Assembly (NCBI GenBank): GCA_964373165.1
Contig: CAYJTF010000030.1
Location: 1 to 10,309, forward strand
Source: JAGVVZ01 sp964373165
GTDB lineage: Archaea; Aenigmatarchaeota; Aenigmatarchaeia; CG10238-14
Direction: 5' to 3'
DNA length: 10,309 bases
This document shows, piece after piece, positions 7,131 to 10,309 of the stretch. The translations under genes and the position numbers were made by a program. Each line of letters begins with the position of its first letter. The first letter of the stretch is position 1. A model generated the notes under the pieces. The model searched no databases. It was not told where the DNA came from and saw nothing but the letters and a program-made list of their open reading frames with translations.

Positions 7131-7547
7131 ATGTCTGTGGAGAAAATTGAAGTTGGTGATAAGATTTTCGCAATAATTCTTAGAAGTAATTTGCAACTGG
7201 AGGGATCTAAATTTTTTACGCCCGAACATTTCCCATTGCAACTGGGAGCGCATTTTAAAAAAGTTGGAGCTGAAGTTGTTCCACATAAACATTTAGAAAC
7301 ACAAAAAGTAATAACATCTATTCAGGAAATGCTTCACATTCAATCAGGCAGATTGGAAGCAAATTTTTATGATGACAATGGGCAGAAAGTTGCAAGCACT
7401 GTCCTGCATCCAGACGATACTATTCTGCTCGTAGACGGTGGCCACGGCTTCAAAGCATTAGATGATTGCAAGTTTTTTGAGATAAAACAAGGACCTTACG
7501 GCGGTGTGACAGAAGATAAAATAAAATTTGATGGTAAACATGATTAG
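7131..7547 (+). CDS. Cupin-domain protein of sugar gene cluster
   Basis: 138 residues forming one small cupin beta-barrel. Motif 1 gives His52 and His54 (VVPHKHLE), Glu66 (SIQEMLHI) and Gly73. Motif 2 gives PDDTILLVDGGHGF with His105. These His and Glu residues are the usual cupin metal ligands, so a metal-binding site is likely. The end, FFEIKQGPYGGVTEDK, is typical of small cupins found in surface-polysaccharide clusters. The activity is unknown: it could be a nucleotide-sugar isomerase or epimerase, or a binding protein. It is the first gene of an apparent three-gene unit and overlaps the aminotransferase start by 8 bp. A sugar-modifying role is inferred from context. Confidence 0.75.
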   Translation: MSVEKIEVGDKIFAIILRSNLQLEGSKFFTPEHFPLQLGAHFKKVGAEVVPHKHLETQKVITSIQEMLHIQSGRLEANFYDDNGQKVASTVLHPDDTILLVDGGHGFKALDDCKFFEIKQGPYGGVTEDKIKFDGKHD

Positions 7548-8661
7548 AGTTTGTGAGCCTGTTATTGGAAATAAAGAAATGGAAAATGTGATGGAATGTT
7601 TAAAGACTAATTGGATATCATCGAAAGGAAGGTTTATTGATGAGTTTGAAAGGGGGTTTGCAAAACTTGTTAATGCCAAGCACGGCATCACTACAACCAA
7701 CGGCACAACAGCTTTACATTTAGCCGTGGAAGCTTGCGGAATAAAGAGGGGTGACGAAGTCATTATACCATCATTCACGATGATTTCTACTGCTTTTTCA
7801 ACCGCGTATGCCGGAGCTAAGCCGGTTCTTGTTGATTCTGAATTAGAGACGTGGAATATGGATGTCTCAAAAATACAAGAAAAAATTACAAAGAAGACTA
7901 AGGCAATAATGCCTGTGCATACTTATGGACATCCGGTTGATATGGATCCTATTCTTGAACTGGCTGAAGATCATAATCTGAAGGTTATTGAAGATGCTGC
8001 AGAGGCACACGGTGCTGAATATAAAGGGAAAATAGTTGGATGTTTAGGGGATGCTGGCTGCTTTAGCTTTTACGCAAATAAGATCATTACAACGGGCGAA
8101 GGTGGAATAGTTGTAACAAATGACGACAAGTTTGCAGAGAGAGCGAGTTTTCTCAAAGATTTAGCATTTCCTAGGGGCAAAGGACGTGTTTACCTTCATG
8201 ATGAAATAGGTTTTAATTATAGGCTAAGCAACATTCATGCGGCAATTGGCGCAGCTCAATTAGAGAAGTTTGATCAGCATGTGGAAATCAAAAGAAGAAT
8301 GGGAAGACTATATAATTCTCTCTTAAAAGATGTGTCAGGCATCACGCTACCGCCAGAAAAACCTTGGGCGAAAAATGTATTCTGGATGTATGGCATGTTA
8401 GTAGAAGATGATTTCGGTGTTAGCAGAGAGAAACTAATGGAAAGGTTGGAGAAGAGAGGCATAGAGACGAGAATGTTTTTCATTCCTATTAGTAGACAGC
8501 CAGCCTTTACTAAATTAGGCCTATTCAAAAACGAAAAATATCCGATAGCAGATGAACTGTCAAGAAAAGGATTGTATTTACCTTCGGGTCTTGGTTTAAC
8601 AGAAGATGAGATTAAGACCGTTTGTGAAGCAATAAAAGATATACAAAACAAAGGCGAGTGA
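7540..8661 (+). CDS. per: DegT/DnrJ/EryC1 aminotransferase, probable GDP-perosamine synthase
   Basis: 373 residues from the ATG at 7540; in-frame TTG 7528 and ATG 7531 are alternatives. A PLP-dependent sugar aminotransferase. Fold type I landmarks are NGTTALHLA (54-62), GDEVIIPSFT, the PLP-pyridine Asp152 in EDAAEAHG, and the Schiff-base lysine Lys181 in the ANKIITTGEGG motif. Long stretches resemble GDP-perosamine synthase (Per/RfbE): LKTNWISSKGRFI, a Ser-x5-Trp block at 100-105, KTKAIMPVHTYGHPVDMD and IGFNYRLSNIHAAIG. Those enzymes transfer the amino group of glutamate to C4 of GDP-4-keto-6-deoxymannose, exactly the Gmd product made by the adjacent gene. The start overlaps the cupin stop by 8 bp, and the stop touches the methyltransferase ATG, so translation is coupled. 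DegT substrate calls from sequence can err; a different 4-keto sugar is possible. Confidence 0.85.
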   Translation: MIRVCEPVIGNKEMENVMECLKTNWISSKGRFIDEFERGFAKLVNAKHGITTTNGTTALHLAVEACGIKRGDEVIIPSFTMISTAFSTAYAGAKPVLVDSELETWNMDVSKIQEKITKKTKAIMPVHTYGHPVDMDPILELAEDHNLKVIEDAAEAHGAEYKGKIVGCLGDAGCFSFYANKIITTGEGGIVVTNDDKFAERASFLKDLAFPRGKGRVYLHDEIGFNYRLSNIHAAIGAAQLEKFDQHVEIKRRMGRLYNSLLKDVSGITLPPEKPWAKNVFWMYGMLVEDDFGVSREKLMERLEKRGIETRMFFIPISRQPAFTKLGLFKNEKYPIADELSRKGLYLPSGLGLTEDEIKTVCEAIKDIQNKGE

Positions 8662-9435
8662 ATGTCTGGTAGTTTTGAAGACAGATATGCGAGGTATTAT
8701 GATATAATATATAACGACAAAGACACGGAATCTGAATGCAGTTTTGTTGAACAGTTAATAAGCGAGTTCTCAAACAAAAAGCCGAAAAAAATTCTGGATA
8801 TGGCATGCGGCACTGGAAGGCATTCATTGATTTTTGCTAAAAGAGGATTTGATGTAACTGGTATAGATTTATCAGACAGCCAACTAAAAATTGCAAGAGA
8901 GAAAGCTGCTGAACTGCAATTAAATCCTAAATTTTTTGAGATGAGAATGCAGGATTTTAAACTGAATGATAAATTTGACGTGGCATTATGCATGTTTGAA
9001 GCAATAAATTATATAACAACATACAATGAGATGAAGCTGGCTTTAACAAATATAAAAAATCACTTGAAAAAAGATGGGCTTTTCATATTTGATTTTCTAA
9101 ATGGTTTTCCCTTATTGGAATCTTATTCTCCTGAAAGAGTAAAAACAATTGATAACGGCAAAATAAAAATGATCAGACACAAACAGATGAAGCTGAATAA
9201 GCTAAAGCATCTATATGAAGTGAAATACAACTGTCTCGTGCTAGAGGGCAATAAACTAGTAGATCAGTTTGACGAATTTCATTCATGCAGGTTTTATTTT
9301 CCCGATGAGATGAAGCATTTGTTAGAAGAGTGTGGATTCAAAGTTCTTTCTATATTCCCGTTCATGGAAATGGATAAGCAACTGACAGATGGTGTTTGGG
9401 ATGTTGGCATTGTTTGTAAAGTAGCAGAAAAATAG
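8662..9435 (+). CDS. Class I SAM methyltransferase, possible sugar N-methyltransferase
   Basis: 257 residues. The ATG follows the aminotransferase TGA with no gap; GGCGAGTGA before it may serve as a weak ribosome site. The Rossmann methyltransferase motifs are in order: motif I LDMACGTGRHS (45-55), an acidic ribose-binding Asp69 in VTGIDLS, Asp98 in MQDF, the FDVALCMFEAINYI strand (105-118), and LKKDGLFIFDFLN. The N-terminus (FEDRYARYYDIIY) and the motif layout resemble DesVI/TylM1-type enzymes, which methylate the amino group of amino-deoxy nucleotide sugars. Placed right after an amino-sugar synthase, N-methylation of GDP-perosamine is an attractive inference. O-methylation or another acceptor cannot be excluded. 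Confidence 0.8.
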   Translation: MSGSFEDRYARYYDIIYNDKDTESECSFVEQLISEFSNKKPKKILDMACGTGRHSLIFAKRGFDVTGIDLSDSQLKIAREKAAELQLNPKFFEMRMQDFKLNDKFDVALCMFEAINYITTYNEMKLALTNIKNHLKKDGLFIFDFLNGFPLLESYSPERVKTIDNGKIKMIRHKQMKLNKLKHLYEVKYNCLVLEGNKLVDQFDEFHSCRFYFPDEMKHLLEECGFKVLSIFPFMEMDKQLTDGVWDVGIVCKVAEK

Positions 9436-9464
9436 AATTTAGTTACTACAGAACATAAAAATAG

Positions 9465-9472
9465 TTTTAAAT
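9465..9472 (+). promoter_or_regulatory. Candidate TATA box before the half-barrel remnant
   Basis: TTTTAAAT is centred 27.5 bases before the ATG at 9496, giving the leaderless geometry seen elsewhere in the window. It suggests the broken gene downstream may still be transcribed. Confidence 0.4.
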
Positions 9473-9495
9473 CGCTGTCTCTATATCAGAAAGTT

Positions 9496-10076
9496 ATGAA
9501 ATTAACCCTCAAGAAAAATGTTCTTCCTGCATATTCTAGAGCTCAGTACGTTTTGCTCTAGAAAACAAGCCTTATCCGGCTACTGATGAAAAGAACGAAG
9601 GTGTGATATATTGCCCGTTATTAGCAACATACGCCCAACTTTTACAGTTAAGAGACGCCCAACTACCAATCGCATTTGATACAGCCCATTATGCAATAAC
9701 ACGCGCAACTATTCAGGGCTTATTAGCTACTAGAAATAATGATAAAGAACTGGGAGGAAAGGTATATGGTCTTTTTGATGACGATTTAGTTGATCAGCCA
9801 ACCACTTCAGACGCCCTGAGAAATTTAGGAATAGCAGTTGTAGAAGTTCATTTAAATGATGCTGTTCAATATAAAGGGGCTGATGGTATGGTCACTTACT
9901 GGGAAGGTATAGTACCAGAAAAGGGAAGTTTAGTTCTTTATAGAGATGTGGTAGATCCTTTAAAACACCTCGGAAGAGATATGCCAATAGTTATGGAAAT
10001 TGTTGAAACAGATTATGCAAAATGTCTGAATGTATATGAAACATTTGCAGGATTTCTACGAACATTAAGACAATAA
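9496..10076 (+). pseudogene. Frameshifted C-terminal half of a xylose-isomerase/endonuclease IV-like TIM barrel
   Basis: The ATG at 9496 opens a 21-codon frame that stops at 9559. The neighbouring frame is open from 9540 to the stop at 10076; its first start is GTG 9603. Adding one T to the TTTT run at 9551-9554 joins them into 193 residues without a stop. The joined product carries, in order, the metal-site signatures of the AP-endonuclease-2 fold: Glu23 in ALEN, Asp62 and His65 in FDTAH, His119 in VHLNDA, and Glu168 in VMEIVE. The Asp-x-His motif of true endonuclease IV is not visible, so a sugar isomerase/epimerase-type relative is more likely. About 120 residues (the first four strands) are missing before ALEN. 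Either the gene is decayed or the deletion is a sequencing error in an already short gene. It stands apart from the operon upstream by 60 bases. Confidence 0.6.
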
Positions 10077-10081
10077 GCTGA

Positions 10082-10087
10082 TTTATT
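10082..10087 (+). promoter_or_regulatory. Weak TATA-like box before the second cupin
   Basis: TTTATT is centred about 26.5 bases before the ATG at 10111. The match is short and the region is AT-rich throughout, so this rests mainly on the spacing shared with the other genes. Confidence 0.25.
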
Positions 10088-10110
10088 CCTAAATGTTCTA
10101 TAATATGATA

Positions 10111-10309
10111 ATGGACGAAATTTCAAAACTAAATATTAAACTAATACACGAAGACTCTAGAGGACAAATATTTGCTATTGAAAATAATGGAAAAGAAATT
10201 GTAAGCATAGAAACGTATACAAAAGATGCTCCAAGAGGAGGACATTTTCATCCATTTCCTGAAGATAAAATAGTTTTTACAGGAAGTATCAACTATCATT
10301 TATTAGATC
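10111..10309 (+). CDS. Second cupin (RmlC/FdtA/WxcM-like), partial at right edge
   Basis: The frame is open for 66 codons to the window end. ATG at 10111 is chosen by TATA spacing; ATG at 10105 adds two residues. The visible part reads HEDSRGQIFAIENNG, then SIETYTKDAPRGGHFHPFPEDK. A basic RGxHxHP motif with His45 and His47 is typical of cupin enzymes acting on nucleotide sugars, such as FdtA/WxcM-type ketoisomerases and RmlC-like epimerases. The C-terminal half is outside the window, so the activity cannot be assigned. It is not close in sequence to the cupin at 7131. It suggests the sugar cluster continues to the right. Confidence 0.65.
   Translation, partial: MDEISKLNIKLIHEDSRGQIFAIENNGKEIVSIETYTKDAPRGGHFHPFPEDKIVFTGSINYHLLD

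Noticed and set aside
7458..7778. 106-residue minus-strand frame across the cupin/aminotransferase junction
   Set aside because: Both overlapped plus-strand genes have clear family motifs, so this is a shadow.
8274..8993. Minus-strand frames of 125, 71 and 98 residues
   Set aside because: They are antisense to the aminotransferase and methyltransferase, both with intact motifs.
9549..9561. Programmed -1 frameshift in the half-barrel gene
   Set aside because: Only four Ts (G TTTT G) are present in the zero frame as GTT TTG. That is not an X-XXY-YYZ slippery site, and no clear downstream structure was seen. Mutation or sequencing error is simpler.
9496..10076. True endonuclease IV (DNA repair)
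   Set aside because: The Asp-x-His metal motif after HLND is missing, and so is the first half of the barrel.
1..10309. Insertion sequence, integrase, tRNA or rRNA
   Set aside because: No transposase or recombinase motifs and no cloverleaf or rRNA signature were seen on reading both strands.

Overview
The window looks archaeal. The main reasons are a surface protein with a PGF-pre-PGF-type domain and archaeal GYGYGYG tracts, and AT-rich TATA-like boxes centred about 26 bases before the start codon of most operon-leading genes, which implies leaderless transcripts. Genes inside operons instead use stop/start contacts or a clear Shine-Dalgarno. The AT-rich sequence, the Cys-repeat secreted protein and the small membrane proteins would suit a DPANN-type lineage such as a woesearchaeote. 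That placement is inference, not shown. A run of Ns shows this is a draft or metagenome scaffold.

Left third (1-2303, all minus strand): the beginning of a secreted Cys-rich repeat protein that runs off the left edge, an 84-residue two-helix membrane protein, and a large single-pass surface protein. The surface protein has a signal peptide, a Gly-Tyr tract, an Ig-like domain, a PGF-pre-PGF-type domain, a Thr/Pro stalk with a perfect 39-bp repeat, and a C-terminal membrane anchor.

Middle (2435-5678): a Wzx/MVF-type polysaccharide flippase on plus, interrupted by a 10-N gap and apparently short at its C-terminus. It converges, with a 25-bp tail overlap, on a 690-residue minus-strand membrane protein resembling GT-C glycosyltransferases or YfhO/PTPS-related membrane proteins.

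Right half (5726-10309, all plus): a small two-helix membrane protein and GDP-mannose 4,6-dehydratase (gmd) form one unit. A cupin, a DegT-family aminotransferase very like GDP-perosamine synthase, and a class I SAM methyltransferase resembling sugar N-methyltransferases form the next. Then come a frameshifted remnant carrying the C-terminal half of a xylose-isomerase/endonuclease IV-like TIM barrel, and the start of a second cupin running off the right edge.

Together the right half reads as nucleotide-sugar synthesis: GDP-mannose to GDP-4-keto-6-deoxymannose to GDP-perosamine, perhaps then N-methylated. The flippase and GT-C-like protein would handle export and use of lipid-linked sugars outside the cell. 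The sequon-rich surface protein is a plausible glycan acceptor. I saw no tRNA, rRNA, CRISPR array, insertion sequence or integrase.
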